A stretch of 64,000 nt of DNA from Candidatus Gastranaerophilales bacterium (GTDB lineage Bacteria; Cyanobacteriota; Vampirovibrionia; Gastranaerophilales; Gastranaerophilaceae): contig CALUYS010000005.1 in NCBI GenBank assembly GCA_944325065.1, positions 1-64,000 on the forward strand, written 5' to 3'. The notes beneath the pieces are model-generated. The model was not told the DNA's origin. It ran no database searches and saw nothing but the letters and a program-made list of their open reading frames with translations. Positions within the stretch are counted from its first letter, which is position 1, and each line of letters starts with the position of its first letter. Of this stretch, positions 8,922 through 18,718 are shown piece by piece. The position numbers were made by a program, and so were the translations under genes.

Positions 8922-9446
8922 TTACTTTGGCTTGTACTTTTTATAAAACATCATAAATACACCTGCTGCTAAAACTGATAAAAATAAAATTGGTATAATT
9001 AAATAAATAATAAAATATCTAATACATAAAGAATTTGAAACAGTTGTTATAGTTTCAACTCCTATTGAGGGTATCTTTGATTCAATAAGACTGGAATTTT
9101 TAAGTTTAGTTAATACAAATACTAAAGCATTTATGAACAAACTAAATGTAGTTATGAAAAAGATAATATTTTTTTTTAACTTTAAATCGGGCTTCTTTTC
9201 TATATTTGGATTTATAGTAAAGAGAGAAAACATAATTAAAAGAACTAAACAAATACATCCAAAAAGCATTGAAACTATACCATTTAATGGAGTCCTCATT
9301 GCAAATGAAATAAATGATAACCCAAATATAAAAATATATAAAAAAATAGTTGCATAATAAAGATTCTTAGCAAAACAGCCACAAATGGAACTAATAATTA
9401 AAATTATTGATAAAAAATAAAATATAAATGAGTCAAGAATTAACAT
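8922..9446 (-). CDS. nuoJ: Complex I-like membrane subunit J, divergent
   Basis: A 174-residue protein with five hydrophobic helices in the NuoJ position, between H and K. The FGCICLVLLIMFSLF segment corresponds to the YAGAIxVLFLFVIM signature, but the conserved tyrosine and preceding acidic/Gln residues are gone. AAGGA lies before the ATG. nuoI, normally between nuoH and nuoJ, is absent. Assignment rests on operon position and topology as much as on residues. Confidence 0.7.
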   Translation of the reverse strand: MLILDSFIFYFLSIILIISSICGCFAKNLYYATIFLYIFIFGLSFISFAMRTPLNGIVSMLFGCICLVLLIMFSLFTINPNIEKKPDLKLKKNIIFFITTFSLFINALVFVLTKLKNSSLIESKIPSIGVETITTVSNSLCIRYFIIYLIIPILFLSVLAAGVFMMFYKKYKPK

Positions 9447-9463
9447 AATAATTATCCTTTAAA

Positions 9464-10429
9464 CTAAAAACCACCAGTTGAAAAATACTTAAAAATTGAT
9501 ATTATAACAAAATTTAATATTGAAATTGCACTTAAAACAAACGTTACTTTTTTTATTGGAAAGTCATATTTTGATATTTTTTTGTATAAAAGTATAATAG
9601 CAAATTCCGAAATTACAAACTTAAAAATTAACCAAATAAATTGCTCAATAAAAATGAGAAAAGTTATTAATTTTGACTCTATCTTAAATAAATTTGTAAA
9701 ATAAAAATCAAAAGGAGGAAAATAACCGCCTAAAAACAACGTTACGGCAAAAAACGTTATAAGTGTTAGAAAAAAAATATTAAAATAATTATTCCAACTA
9801 TTAGTTTTATTCATATAAATATATTTCATAATAAATACCGCTGAGAGCAAAAAGACTAAAAAACCAAAAGGATTATTAAATAGATACCAATTTGAAACAC
9901 CTCTATTATAAACTTGTGACATTATAATATCATTTAGATTAAAACTACTTGACTTTATTATAATTGATAAAATTGAAAAATTTAAAGGAATAAAAAATAT
10001 AAGTGCTTTAAATATATTTTTGATACAATCAATCTTCTTTGGATGAATTGTAAATAATGGTAAAAAAAGACTTGAAGCAAACGATAAAAGTAAAAAAGTC
10101 AAACAAATAATCGAACTTAAATTTGAATTTAATATAATAAATCCGTTCGAATAAGGTATTAATGCAAAAATTAAAATAAATGGAACAAACACTATAGTTA
10201 AAAATAAAATGTATAAAATGCTTGCTTGTTGTGAATGTTGATTATTTAACATATCAATATCATTTTTTACTAAGATATATTTTTGTACAAATTTAGTTAA
10301 TTTAAAAAAGACATATGCCATTGTACATGTTAAAAAGCATAAAAGTAAAGACCAAGAAACTAGACCTATTGCTTCTAAAAATGAGTTTTTTGTAAAATTA
10401 TTTATAAAATTTGAAAATAAAACATCCAT
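9464..10429 (-). CDS. nuoH: Complex I-like membrane subunit H, divergent
   Basis: A 321-residue protein with about eight helices. TLFLGGYFPPFDF matches the NuoH LFLGGWxPP motif, and IPYSNGFII matches the VIPF region. The charged first cytoplasmic loop of NuoH (the RxGPNRVGPxGLLQ stretch with its Arg and Glu residues near the quinone site) is replaced by NDIDMLNNQHSQQASI, so quinone chemistry with a normal Q-module seems unlikely. It sits between nuoA and nuoJ. Confidence 0.75.
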   Translation of the reverse strand: MDVLFSNFINNFTKNSFLEAIGLVSWSLLLCFLTCTMAYVFFKLTKFVQKYILVKNDIDMLNNQHSQQASILYILFLTIVFVPFILIFALIPYSNGFIILNSNLSSIICLTFLLLSFASSLFLPLFTIHPKKIDCIKNIFKALIFFIPLNFSILSIIIKSSSFNLNDIIMSQVYNRGVSNWYLFNNPFGFLVFLLSAVFIMKYIYMNKTNSWNNYFNIFFLTLITFFAVTLFLGGYFPPFDFYFTNLFKIESKLITFLIFIEQFIWLIFKFVISEFAIILLYKKISKYDFPIKKVTFVLSAISILNFVIISIFKYFSTGGF

Positions 10430-10451
10430 ATATTTTTAACCCTTAAATTTC

Positions 10452-10769
10452 TTAAGTAATGATACGTTTTAAAAATGTATAAATAAGTATATAAAATATA
10501 ATAAATATAAAGAAAACTATACATAATAAATATTCAAATCCAAGTTGATTAAAAATTAATGCAAGGGGGAAAAAAAGAGAGATTGACAAAATAAAAATAA
10601 CAAATATACACGATGTAATAAAGTATTTAATATCAAGTTTAAGATTTTCTATATTTATTTTTAAATATTGTTTAATATTTTTATTTTTAATAAATTTATA
10701 TAGAAAAAATCCAGTGGTTGTTAAAGTTAAAAAAGAAATTAATAAAAATAAGAAAATAAACTCAATCAA
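10452..10769 (-). CDS. nuoA: Complex I-like membrane subunit A, divergent
   Basis: A 105-residue protein with three hydrophobic helices. FFPLALIFNQLGFEYLL aligns with NuoA FPWAVVFRELGxxxFI. The conserved acidic pair of the FDxE motif is replaced by hydrophobic residues (FVIFILSISLFFP) and the YECG loop is missing. I chose a TTG start at 10769 because AAGGGG lies 9-10 nt upstream and the protein then begins at the first helix. A longer in-frame reading to 11003 would overlap the divergent TPR gene. First gene of the operon. Confidence 0.65.
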   Translation of the reverse strand: MIEFIFLFLLISFLTLTTTGFFLYKFIKNKNIKQYLKINIENLKLDIKYFITSCIFVIFILSISLFFPLALIFNQLGFEYLLCIVFFIFIIFYILIYTFLKRIIT

Positions 10770-10857
10770 TATTTGACACCCCTTCAGAATTGTTACAAAA
10801 AATTTACATATAGTATAGCAAAAAATATTATGTTGTATTTTTATATTAACATAAATT

Positions 10858-11328
10858 ATGAAACACATGTTAATTTTAATTTTATATTTAATATTAATGC
10901 TTAGCAATCCTGTTCGAGCTAATACAGGTGACTTAGGTTTAGTGTTTATAAAAGAAGGGGAAGTTTTTTTAAAACAAGGCAAGCTTGAAGATGCAAGACG
11001 CAAATTTCAACAAGCTATTGGAATAAACCCAAAAGACTCAAGAGCCAATTTGGACCTTGCTTTGTGCTTGTGTTTTGAAAGTGAATATGGAAAAGCTATA
11101 AAATATTTCGAAAAAATCTATAATAAAAATTATTATAAAGAAAAATTTGAAGTAATTTATGTGATGGCACAACTTTATGATAAATTAGCAGAAGAAATAA
11201 AAGCTTATGAATTTTATGAAAAAGCATCAAAAATAAAACCCATTAATTCTAATAGTATTGAAATAGCCCAATTGGACAATATGATTTATGAAAATCATGA
11301 TAAAATCTTAATTACATTATTGAAATAG
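10858..11328 (+). CDS. Secreted TPR protein
   Basis: A 156-residue protein with an N-terminal signal peptide (MKHMLILILYLILMLSNPVRA, likely cleaved after VRA). Two to three tetratricopeptide repeats follow, starting at GLVFIKEGEVFLKQGKLEDARRKFQQAIGINP. It is likely a periplasmic or surface scaffold of unknown partner. It is divergent from nuoA and followed 21 nt later by a secreted parvulin, probably co-transcribed. Confidence 0.75.
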   Translation: MKHMLILILYLILMLSNPVRANTGDLGLVFIKEGEVFLKQGKLEDARRKFQQAIGINPKDSRANLDLALCLCFESEYGKAIKYFEKIYNKNYYKEKFEVIYVMAQLYDKLAEEIKAYEFYEKASKIKPINSNSIEIAQLDNMIYENHDKILITLLK

Positions 11329-11349
11329 AAAAATTAGAGGAGAATCATT

Positions 11350-11724
11350 TTGAAAAAAATATCAAAAATCTTATTTACAGTAATAATATTTTTTACTATA
11401 CTTATACCATTAGTATTAGAGAAAGGTTATGCAAAAATGGATGAAATAACAAAAGTAAAAGCTAGTCATATTCTTATATCAAATGAATCTGAAGCAAAAG
11501 CTTTAAAATCACAAATAGATGAAGGAGCAAGTTTTGAAGAATTAGCTCAAAAATATTCAAAATGCCCATCAGGTGCAAATGGTGGAGATTTAGGCTACTT
11601 TAGACGTGGACAAATGGTTAAAGAATTTGAAGATGCCGCATTTGAAACAGAAATAAATGCAGTTTCAGACCCTATAAAAACACAATTCGGTTATCATTTA
11701 ATTAAAGTTTATGATAAAAAGTAA
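11350..11724 (+). CDS. Secreted parvulin-type peptidyl-prolyl isomerase
   Basis: A 124-residue protein with a signal peptide ending near GYAKM and one PpiC/rotamase domain (KASHILIS, ASFEELAQKYSKCPSGANGGDLGYFRRGQM, TQFGYHLIKV). It should isomerise prolyl bonds of exported proteins. It starts at TTG 11350, with AGAGGAG about 6-7 nt upstream. The single minimal domain without a chaperone domain resembles PpiC or the catalytic part of PrsA. Confidence 0.9.
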   Translation: MKKISKILFTVIIFFTILIPLVLEKGYAKMDEITKVKASHILISNESEAKALKSQIDEGASFEELAQKYSKCPSGANGGDLGYFRRGQMVKEFEDAAFETEINAVSDPIKTQFGYHLIKVYDKK

Positions 11725-11733
11725 AAAGAGAAA

Positions 11734-12510
11734 TTATAAAAGCCCTTTGCTTTCTAATTCCTTTTGTGCAAAAACCCAGGCTTTTTGTGATAAATGACAC
11801 CCATCAGCAATAAACTCATCTTTTGTTGTAAAATTGTCATTTATAAGATTTTTAAAGATAGACAAAAAAACAATTTTATTTTTTATACAAACTTCTTCAA
11901 GTTTATTGTTGAAATAGGACGTTGCTTTATTTCGTGTTATTTCATCTCCAAAATAAGGATATTCAGGATTTATTGGACTATTATCTTTTTGTGTAGGTAT
12001 TGGTCCCCATACATAAATTTTATTCCTTTTTTTTAAAGATAACAAGAAATTAAGGTAATTTTCTATTATATTATCTATAACCAATTTGTAATCCATATGC
12101 TGCCTGAGTGCTTCCTTTAAAACATGGACTCTTATATCAATTTCTCCAAAACAACATATTATTTTTGATTTTTTTCTTATAATATTATGTTTTAACAGAT
12201 ATTCAATTTTTTCACGTGCTTTTGTTTTTGTATTATACTTGTTTAAATTATAAGCAAGAGCCGGTCCAACATGAAATGTATTAAATGTATTAAATTTATC
12301 CTGACAATTATTAATACCATATTCCAAAGGACAATTAAAATATGCTAATTGCTCATTTCCTGAAAAGAAATTGCAATGGGAATCACCTATAACATTTATT
12401 GCATTCTTTTTTTTATATATGTTATAAAGAGGATTTGAAGTTAAATAAAACTTTAATTTTTTCTTTTTCCTCAATATATCAATAATATTTTGTAAAATAT
12501 GATTTTTCAT
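11734..12510 (-). CDS. SGNH/GDSL-like hydrolase
   Basis: A 258-residue protein with block I INVIGDSH (Ser44), a GEIDIR block at 122-127 and the terminal D-G-C-H dyad (Asp236, His239), the catalytic layout of SGNH hydrolases. The substrate is unknown; relatives act on acyl esters or on polysaccharide and lipid modifications. There is no signal peptide. Convergent with the parvulin gene. Confidence 0.75.
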   Translation of the reverse strand: MKNHILQNIIDILRKKKKLKFYLTSNPLYNIYKKKNAINVIGDSHCNFFSGNEQLAYFNCPLEYGINNCQDKFNTFNTFHVGPALAYNLNKYNTKTKAREKIEYLLKHNIIRKKSKIICCFGEIDIRVHVLKEALRQHMDYKLVIDNIIENYLNFLLSLKKRNKIYVWGPIPTQKDNSPINPEYPYFGDEITRNKATSYFNNKLEEVCIKNKIVFLSIFKNLINDNFTTKDEFIADGCHLSQKAWVFAQKELESKGLL

Positions 12511-12563
12511 TGTGCTAATATTAGCACGATATTTTTAATTTTGCAAATAAAATTAAAAATATT

Positions 12564-12833
12564 ATGAAGCAAGAACAAAAAAATAAAATTGAATTACAAA
12601 CAACTCTTGGTCAAATAATAAAAAAATACCGACTTGAAAGAAAAAAATCTATTTCCCTAATTTCTGCAGAAATAGGCATGACAAAATCCATGTGGGCTGA
12701 CATGGAAAAAGGCATAAAAGACCCGCAATTTTCAACATTATTTCGTATGTCGGAAGGACTTGATATTTCGCTTGTAAAAATTATAAAAGAACTTTATGAA
12801 ATTCTGCCTGAAGATTTTACATTTGATAATTAA
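12564..12833 (+). CDS. XRE-family HTH regulator
   Basis: An 89-residue protein that is almost entirely one Cro/CI-type domain ([52 protein letters not shown]). It is divergent from the SGNH hydrolase, 53 bp away, and its last 4 bp overlap the end of leuB in convergent orientation. Its target is unknown. Confidence 0.85.
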   Translation: MKQEQKNKIELQTTLGQIIKKYRLERKKSISLISAEIGMTKSMWADMEKGIKDPQFSTLFRMSEGLDISLVKIIKELYEILPEDFTFDN

Positions 12834-13906
12834 ATATTTTGTGCAATCAAATCGCCCATTTGAGAGGTTGAGACATTTTTATTTCCTTCAATAAAAATAT
12901 CAGGTGTTCTATAGCCTTCTTTTAACACTTTCTTAACAGATTCATAAACAGCTTTTGAAGCAACACTATCATTAAAAGAATATTCAAGCATCATAGCGGT
13001 TGAAAGAATTGTTGCGATTGGGTTAACAACATTTTTACCTTTTAAATCAGGAGCACTACCGTGTATTGGTTCATACAAACTTGGAGTTTTGCCATCTGAT
13101 AAACTTGCACTTGGGAGCATACCTAAAGATCCTGATAACATTGATGCTTCATCTGATAATATATCACCAAAAATATTTCCTGTCACAATTGTATCAAATT
13201 GTTTAGGATTTCTTATTAACTGCATAGCTGCATTATCAACATACATGTGAGAAAGTTCTACATCCGGATATTCTTTTGCAACCTCAATAGCTACTTCTCT
13301 CCATAAACGAGAAACATCAAGAACATTTGCTTTATCTATTGAGCATAATTTTTTATTTCGTTTTTGTGCTGTTTTAAAAGCAACATGCATAATACGATTT
13401 ATTTCAGATTCTTTATAAATCATATTATTAAAACCTGTTTTTTCGCCATTAATAATTTCAACGCCTTTTGGTTCACCAAAGTATACATCACCTGTTAATT
13501 CACGTATAATCATAATATCAACACCTTTAATGATGTCTTCTTTTAAAGTTGAAGAAGAAACAAGTTCGTCAAAAACATAAGCCGGACGAAGATTTGCAAA
13601 AAGATTTAATGCTTTGCGAATACCAAGCAATGCTCTTTCAGGACGCACTTCCGGTGGCAAAGTGTCATATTTCCAATCACCAACTGCACCTAAAATAACA
13701 GCATCTGATGATTTTGCACTATCGATTGTAATTTGAGGCAATGGGCTACCTGTTTTTTCATAAGCTATACCACCAATTAATTCTTCTTTATAATTAAACT
13801 TATAACCAAATTTCTTTTCAATGGCACTTAAAACCTTTTTAGCTTCATTAACAACTTCACATCCTATACCATCACCTGGAAGCAAACATATGTTAAATTC
13901 CTTCAT
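12830..13906 (-). CDS. leuB: 3-isopropylmalate dehydrogenase
   Basis: A 358-residue protein catalysing the NAD-dependent oxidative decarboxylation of 3-isopropylmalate in leucine synthesis. Visible motifs are LLPGDGIG near the N-terminus, [26 protein letters not shown] and [14 protein letters not shown]. leuC lies 10 kb away on the other strand and leuD is not in the window, so the pathway genes are dispersed. Confidence 0.96.
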   Translation of the reverse strand: MKEFNICLLPGDGIGCEVVNEAKKVLSAIEKKFGYKFNYKEELIGGIAYEKTGSPLPQITIDSAKSSDAVILGAVGDWKYDTLPPEVRPERALLGIRKALNLFANLRPAYVFDELVSSSTLKEDIIKGVDIMIIRELTGDVYFGEPKGVEIINGEKTGFNNMIYKESEINRIMHVAFKTAQKRNKKLCSIDKANVLDVSRLWREVAIEVAKEYPDVELSHMYVDNAAMQLIRNPKQFDTIVTGNIFGDILSDEASMLSGSLGMLPSASLSDGKTPSLYEPIHGSAPDLKGKNVVNPIATILSTAMMLEYSFNDSVASKAVYESVKKVLKEGYRTPDIFIEGNKNVSTSQMGDLIAQNI

Positions 13907-13974
13907 CTTCTAAAAATTTCCTCTCTTTACTTATATTTTTTATGATAATTTTTACGACTATTATACCATTTCAT

Positions 13975-14742
13975 TTAAGATAAAACAATATTCTTTGCAA
14001 ATAAAGAATGCAATTCATATAAAGATTTTAAAGTTAAATTTTCATCAATTAAATCAAAACCTGTGTCTGTGTATTTAGCAATTAAATTTGAATATCCACC
14101 TGTTGCAATGGTTTTTAATTTTGTGTCTAAAGTTTTATTAAGCTCAAAAATTATTCCATCAACCATTTTGGCATGTCCAAAAATTACACCATTTAGAATA
14201 GCTTCTTCAGTTGTTTTTCCAATAATATTACCTATTGAGGAAATATTAACTAATGGTAGCTTTGAAGTGAAGACATTTAACGCCTTTAAAGATATATTAA
14301 TTCCAGGAGATATCAACCCACCAATAAAATTGCCATTAATATCAACAACATCAAATGTTGTAGCTGTGCCAAAGTCTACAATAACAAAATTATTTTTATA
14401 TAAATTTTTCCCATAATAAACATTTATAAGCCTGTCTGTTCCAAGTTGAGAAGGTATCTTTAAATCAATTTTGATTCCTAAATTTAAATTATTCGTAATT
14501 ATTTTTATAGGCTTATTAAAAATTTCTTCAAGGATATTTTTTATTCTGTTATTAAGTTCATCAACAACTGATATTATATAAATGTAGTTTACTTTATACA
14601 TTTTTTTTATATTATCAAAAAAAAGATAATAGCTACTTGTATCAATATTTTTTGAAGCAATAGACGTTTTATAAAACAATTCATCATTATAAAACACTCC
14701 ACAAGTTATATTTGTATTGCCAATATCAATCGTTAAAATCAT
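13975..14742 (-). CDS. coaX: Type III pantothenate kinase
   Basis: A 255-residue protein of the ASKHA fold. It begins MILTIDIGNTNITCGVF, with GTDRLINVYYGKN, VDFGTATTFDVVD and GGLISPGI in the expected order. It phosphorylates pantothenate in the first step of CoA synthesis. It lies between leuB and an esterase on the same strand. Confidence 0.94.
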   Translation of the reverse strand: MILTIDIGNTNITCGVFYNDELFYKTSIASKNIDTSSYYLFFDNIKKMYKVNYIYIISVVDELNNRIKNILEEIFNKPIKIITNNLNLGIKIDLKIPSQLGTDRLINVYYGKNLYKNNFVIVDFGTATTFDVVDINGNFIGGLISPGINISLKALNVFTSKLPLVNISSIGNIIGKTTEEAILNGVIFGHAKMVDGIIFELNKTLDTKLKTIATGGYSNLIAKYTDTGFDLIDENLTLKSLYELHSLFAKNIVLS

Positions 14743-14773
14743 AATTATAATTTTAACAAAAACAAAAAAATAA

Positions 14774-15745
14774 TTATTGTAATTTAATTTTTAATAAACT
14801 ACATAATTGATTTATGGCTGCTTTAGCAATAAATGTATCTTTTAATGCATTAATTGTCATAAAAGAGTGTATAGTTCCTAAATATCTTACACATAAAACA
14901 TTTACGCCAAGATTCATAAGCTTTGATGCAAATAATTCACCATCATCTCTTAACGGATCATTTTGTGATGTGATTATAAAAGTATCAGGTAATCTTTTTA
15001 AGACATAGTCACTAGCATAATAAGGTGACACATATTTATTATATACATCTTCTTTTTTTGAGATATAACTTAAAACATATTTTTTCATATCTTTTTTTGT
15101 TAAATATGGACCATATTTAAAATCTTTCATGGACTTACCCTTAAGCCTTAAATTTGTAATAGGATTAAGAAGTGCCATAAAAGATAAAATGAATCTATTA
15201 TTTTCAATGTTTTGAATATTTGTGGAGACAGCTAAATTGGCCCCTGAAGAATCTCCAACAATTGCAATTTTATCTTTATTTAAATTATAATTTAAAGCAT
15301 ATTCATAAAAATAATTTAAAGTTTGATAACATTCATTTAAAGCATTTGGGAATTTATTTTCAGGTGAGAGGCTATAACTTGGGAAAATCAATGCACATCC
15401 TGTTTTGTTCACTAAAGTTCTAATAAATCTATTATAGCTATTATTTGAACCAGATACAAAACCACCGCCGTGAAGGTACAAAATTATAGGTAAAATTTTT
15501 TCATTAGTATCTTGAGGTCTATAAATACGAACAGGTAAATTATTGTCAAAGCCAATTGGAAGATTAACGTCATTTATTATACAATCCTCAATATCATCAC
15601 CTTCTTCTGATTTTTGAACAAAATCAATCATCTCACGTAAATTTTTATAATCCTCGATTGGTGGTAAAGGTTTTTCATTAAATTTTTTAATAAAAAGTAA
15701 AATATCTTTTATTAATTTTGGATGTTTTGAATTGGCTCTATCCAT
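14774..15745 (-). CDS. Alpha/beta hydrolase, HSL-type esterase
   Basis: A 323-residue protein with the oxyanion motif HGGG (92-95), nucleophile elbow GDSSG (Ser166), Asp263 in QNDPLRDDG and His293 in GTIHSF: a complete hormone-sensitive-lipase-family triad. It likely hydrolyses short acyl esters. There is no signal peptide. AAGGAG lies upstream of the start. Confidence 0.9.
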   Translation of the reverse strand: MDRANSKHPKLIKDILLFIKKFNEKPLPPIEDYKNLREMIDFVQKSEEGDDIEDCIINDVNLPIGFDNNLPVRIYRPQDTNEKILPIILYLHGGGFVSGSNNSYNRFIRTLVNKTGCALIFPSYSLSPENKFPNALNECYQTLNYFYEYALNYNLNKDKIAIVGDSSGANLAVSTNIQNIENNRFILSFMALLNPITNLRLKGKSMKDFKYGPYLTKKDMKKYVLSYISKKEDVYNKYVSPYYASDYVLKRLPDTFIITSQNDPLRDDGELFASKLMNLGVNVLCVRYLGTIHSFMTINALKDTFIAKAAINQLCSLLKIKLQ

Positions 15746-15856
15746 TAATATTTATCTCCTTAAATAATTATTTATAGTATTTACAAAAAACATAAAAATT
15801 CTTATGAGCCAATATATTAATAAATATGATTATTTTTGGATGCATTAAAATTTAAC

Positions 15857-15886
15857 TTGACAATTAAGTTATGATTTTAATATAAT
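15857..15886 (+). promoter_or_regulatory. tRNA-Gln promoter
   Basis: Consensus -35 TTGACA (15857-15862), 18-bp spacer and -10 TATAAT (15881-15886). The tRNA begins 22 nt after the -10. Confidence 0.8.
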
Positions 15887-15907
15887 AATGATGTAAAAAT
15901 TAAATAT

Positions 15908-15979
15908 TGGGGCGTCGCCAAGTGGTAAGGCACCTGGTTTTGGTCCAGGCATTCGGAGGTTCGAATCCTTCCGCCCCAG
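15908..15979 (+). tRNA. tRNA-Gln (TTG)
   Basis: Acceptor TGGGGCG/CGCCCCA, anticodon stem CCTGG/CCAGG with loop TTTTGGT, giving anticodon TTG, and T-arm GGAGGTTCGAATCC. CCA is not encoded. Confidence 0.95.
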
Positions 15980-15987
15980 AGTTAGTG

Positions 15988-16012
15988 CTTTCTTTACTTA
16001 AAGAAAGTTTTT
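15988..16012 (+). terminator. Terminator of tRNA-Gln
   Basis: An 8-bp stem CTTTCTTT/AAAGAAAG with loop ACTT followed by five T, nine bases beyond the tRNA. Confidence 0.85.
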
Positions 16013-16781
16013 GTTATATTTATTAACAAATCTCAATATTATAAATAAAGGAAATAATATATAGTATTGCATTAGAATATCAAAAAATATTTAAAATTTA
16101 ATTAATAAATGTTGCCAAAGAAAACTTCTTCAAATGTTCTAAAAAATATTTGAAATAAAAAAAAATTAAAAAATTACAAAAAGTTTTTTGTGAAAAAAGT
16201 AAAGATAATATTTGAAATTTTACCAAAATTTTAACAAAAATGGAATTCTAAACAAGCATAATACTTATTCAACAATCTACAGGATTTAATATAAATCAAA
16301 ACTATTATTTGTTATAAGATGAAAATTTTTCTACTTTTACTACTAAAAATGTTAGTGATAAATATATAATGTTGTAATAGTAAATATAAAACTTAATTTA
16401 AAAGTTCAATTGATGTATTAGTGGCAAGATTAAATAAATAATAAATTATAACTACTAATAAAAAAATATTTAAAAGAACTTTTACAATAAAATTTATTAC
16501 CATTTTCGGTATTTATTTTACCAATAGTTCTTGAAAACAGAATTGATATTGCTCATTTGTATAAAATAGAAGCAATTTTAGGTATTTTAACATATAATAT
16601 AAGATAATTTTATAGAAAATATAAAGCATAAAAAAAATTATTTTAGAGTTTTTAAATTTTATAATTTAAATTGCATTTTTTTATTTGTTCTACTGAGGAA
16701 TAATCCCATAAATTATCCAATTGACGAATTTTCATTATGTATTATTCAAAGTAATATTTAATTAAAAATAAGGAGAGCACA
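16013..16781. other. Long AT-rich stretch with no gene seen
   Basis: About 770 bp, extremely AT-rich, with stops in all frames and no open frame carrying a ribosome site. No tRNA, repeat array or recognisable gene fragment was seen. The cupin promoter presumably lies near the right end. Confidence 0.5.
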
Positions 16782-17087
16782 ATGTTTTATAATATATTAA
16801 AAGCCCAAAATTTAGTAAGTTATGAAAACAACAAATTTGAACGTAATGTTTTAATGGAAAACAACAATAGCTCATTATCAATTATAGCATTACAAAAAGA
16901 TGAAATTATTGATACCCATACATCAATTTGTGATGCTGCTTGTTATCTTATTGAAGGAAAAATCGAAATGCATTTTGACGCAGAAAAATTTATTTTAAAT
17001 AAAGATGAAATTCTTTTATTTAAAAAAGATGAAGAACATAAAGTTTTGGCATTAGAAAATAGTAAATTCTTATTAATTAAAATATAA
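16782..17087 (+). CDS. Small cupin-domain protein
   Basis: A 101-residue single-domain cupin: LIEGKIEMHFDAEKFILNKDEILLFKKDEEHKVLA follows the beta-barrel pattern. The usual metal-binding histidines are sparse (DTHTSICDA and EEHKV), so it may be a sensor or binding protein rather than an enzyme. AAGGAGAG precedes the ATG. It lies 5' of hcp on the same strand. Confidence 0.75.
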   Translation: MFYNILKAQNLVSYENNKFERNVLMENNNSSLSIIALQKDEIIDTHTSICDAACYLIEGKIEMHFDAEKFILNKDEILLFKKDEEHKVLALENSKFLLIKI

Positions 17088-17182
17088 AATAATTATTTAC
17101 AAATATATATCTTTTTTTTATAATGACAAATATTCTCTAAATGAACAGTAATTATTATAACGAAAGGAAATATTGGGCACAT

Positions 17183-18712
17183 ATGTTTTGTTTTCAATGT
17201 GAACAAACTTCAAATGGTAAGGCTTGTACAAAATATGGTGTTTGTGGGAAAACACCTCAAACGTCAAATTTGCAAGATAACTTGACAAGTTTATTAATTG
17301 AACTTGCAAATAGCTTGAAGAAAAATGATAAAAATACAAGACTTATTATAGATGGTCTTTTTATTACCATTACAAATGTGAATTTTGATGATGAGTTTAT
17401 AAAAAGATATATTGAGAATGTAAAAGAACATATAGATCATGATAAAAAATTTGATATAAAAAATATTTGGGAAACAAATGAAGACATACGTAGTTTGAAA
17501 TCTTTAGTACTTTTTGGCTTAAAAGGAATAGCAGCTTATGCTCATCATGCTTATGTTTTAGGATATTCTGATGATGAAGTAAATGACTTTTTTTATGAAG
17601 CATTAACATCTATTTCAAAAGATTTATCAATAAATGACTTGCTTACCTTAGTTTTAAAAACAGGTGAAATTAATTTAAAATGTATGGAATTGCTTGATAA
17701 AGCAAACACTCAAACTTATGGGGATCCAACTCCTACAAAAGTGAGTACAACTATAGAAAAAGGTCCATTTATTGTAGTAACAGGTCATGATTTACACGAT
17801 TTAGAATTACTTCTAAAATAAACAGAAAATAAGAATATCAATATTTATACCCATAGTGAAATGTTGCCTTCTCATGCCTATCCAAAATTAAAAAAATATT
17901 CCCACCTTAAAGGTAATTATGGGACTGCTTGGCAAAATCAACAAAAAGAATTCGAAAATATTCCTGCTCCAATTTTATTTACAACAAATTGCATAATGCC
18001 AGTTAAAGAAAATTATAAAGATAGAGTCTTTACAACATCTATTGTTTCCTATCCAGAAATTAAACATATTGATGAAAATAAAGATTTTATACAAATTATT
18101 AATAAAGCCATAGAACTTGGTGGATACCAAGAAGATAAAAAACTAACAGGTATAAATGGAGGTAACACTTTAACTGTTGGTTTTGGTCATAATACTGTTT
18201 TGAAAGTTGCACCTAAAATTATTGAAGCTATTAAATCAGGTGATTTAAAACATATATTTTTAGTTGGCGGATGTGATGGTGCAAAACCAGGGCGCAATTA
18301 TTATACTGAATTTGTAAAACATACTCCTAAAAATACCTTAATTTTAACACTTGCTTGTGGGAAATATAGATTCAACGATCTTAATTTAGGTGAAATAAAT
18401 GGTATTCCCAGACTTCTTGATATGGGGCAATGCAACGATGCTTATAGTGCAATTAAAATCGGTGTTGAACTTGCAAAGGCTCTTAATTGTAATATTAATG
18501 ATTTACCTTTATCTTTTATTTTATCTTGGTATGAACAAAAAGCTGTATGTATTCTTTTAACACTTCTTTATTTAGGCATAAAAAATATTAAACTTGGTCC
18601 AACTTTGCCAGCATTTGTATCACCAAATGTTTTAAATATATTAGTTGAAAAATTTAATATCTCAACAATAACTACGCCAGTTAATGATTTAAATGAAATA
18701 TTATCAAAATAA
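17183..18712 (+). pseudogene. hcp: Hybrid-cluster protein with one in-frame TAA
   Basis: Both halves read in the same frame and together span about 510 codons, the normal Hcp length. Hcp is an Fe-S protein linked to nitric oxide and hydroxylamine detoxification. The N-terminus MFCFQCEQTSNGKAC, with CX2CX8CX5C, binds the [4Fe-4S] cluster. The second half keeps the hybrid-cluster ligands in VGGCDGAKPG, LACGKYRF, GQCNDAYSA and LSWYEQKAV. A TAA at 17819-17821 replaces the Gln codon of the conserved LLKQTE stretch, consistent with CAA to TAA. Everything else is intact, so this is a recent nonsense mutation, an assembly error or readthrough. An ATG at 17861 restarts the second part. The start at 17183 follows the family; an upstream in-frame ATG is at 17141. 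Confidence 0.88.
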
Positions 18713-18718
18713 ATTTTT

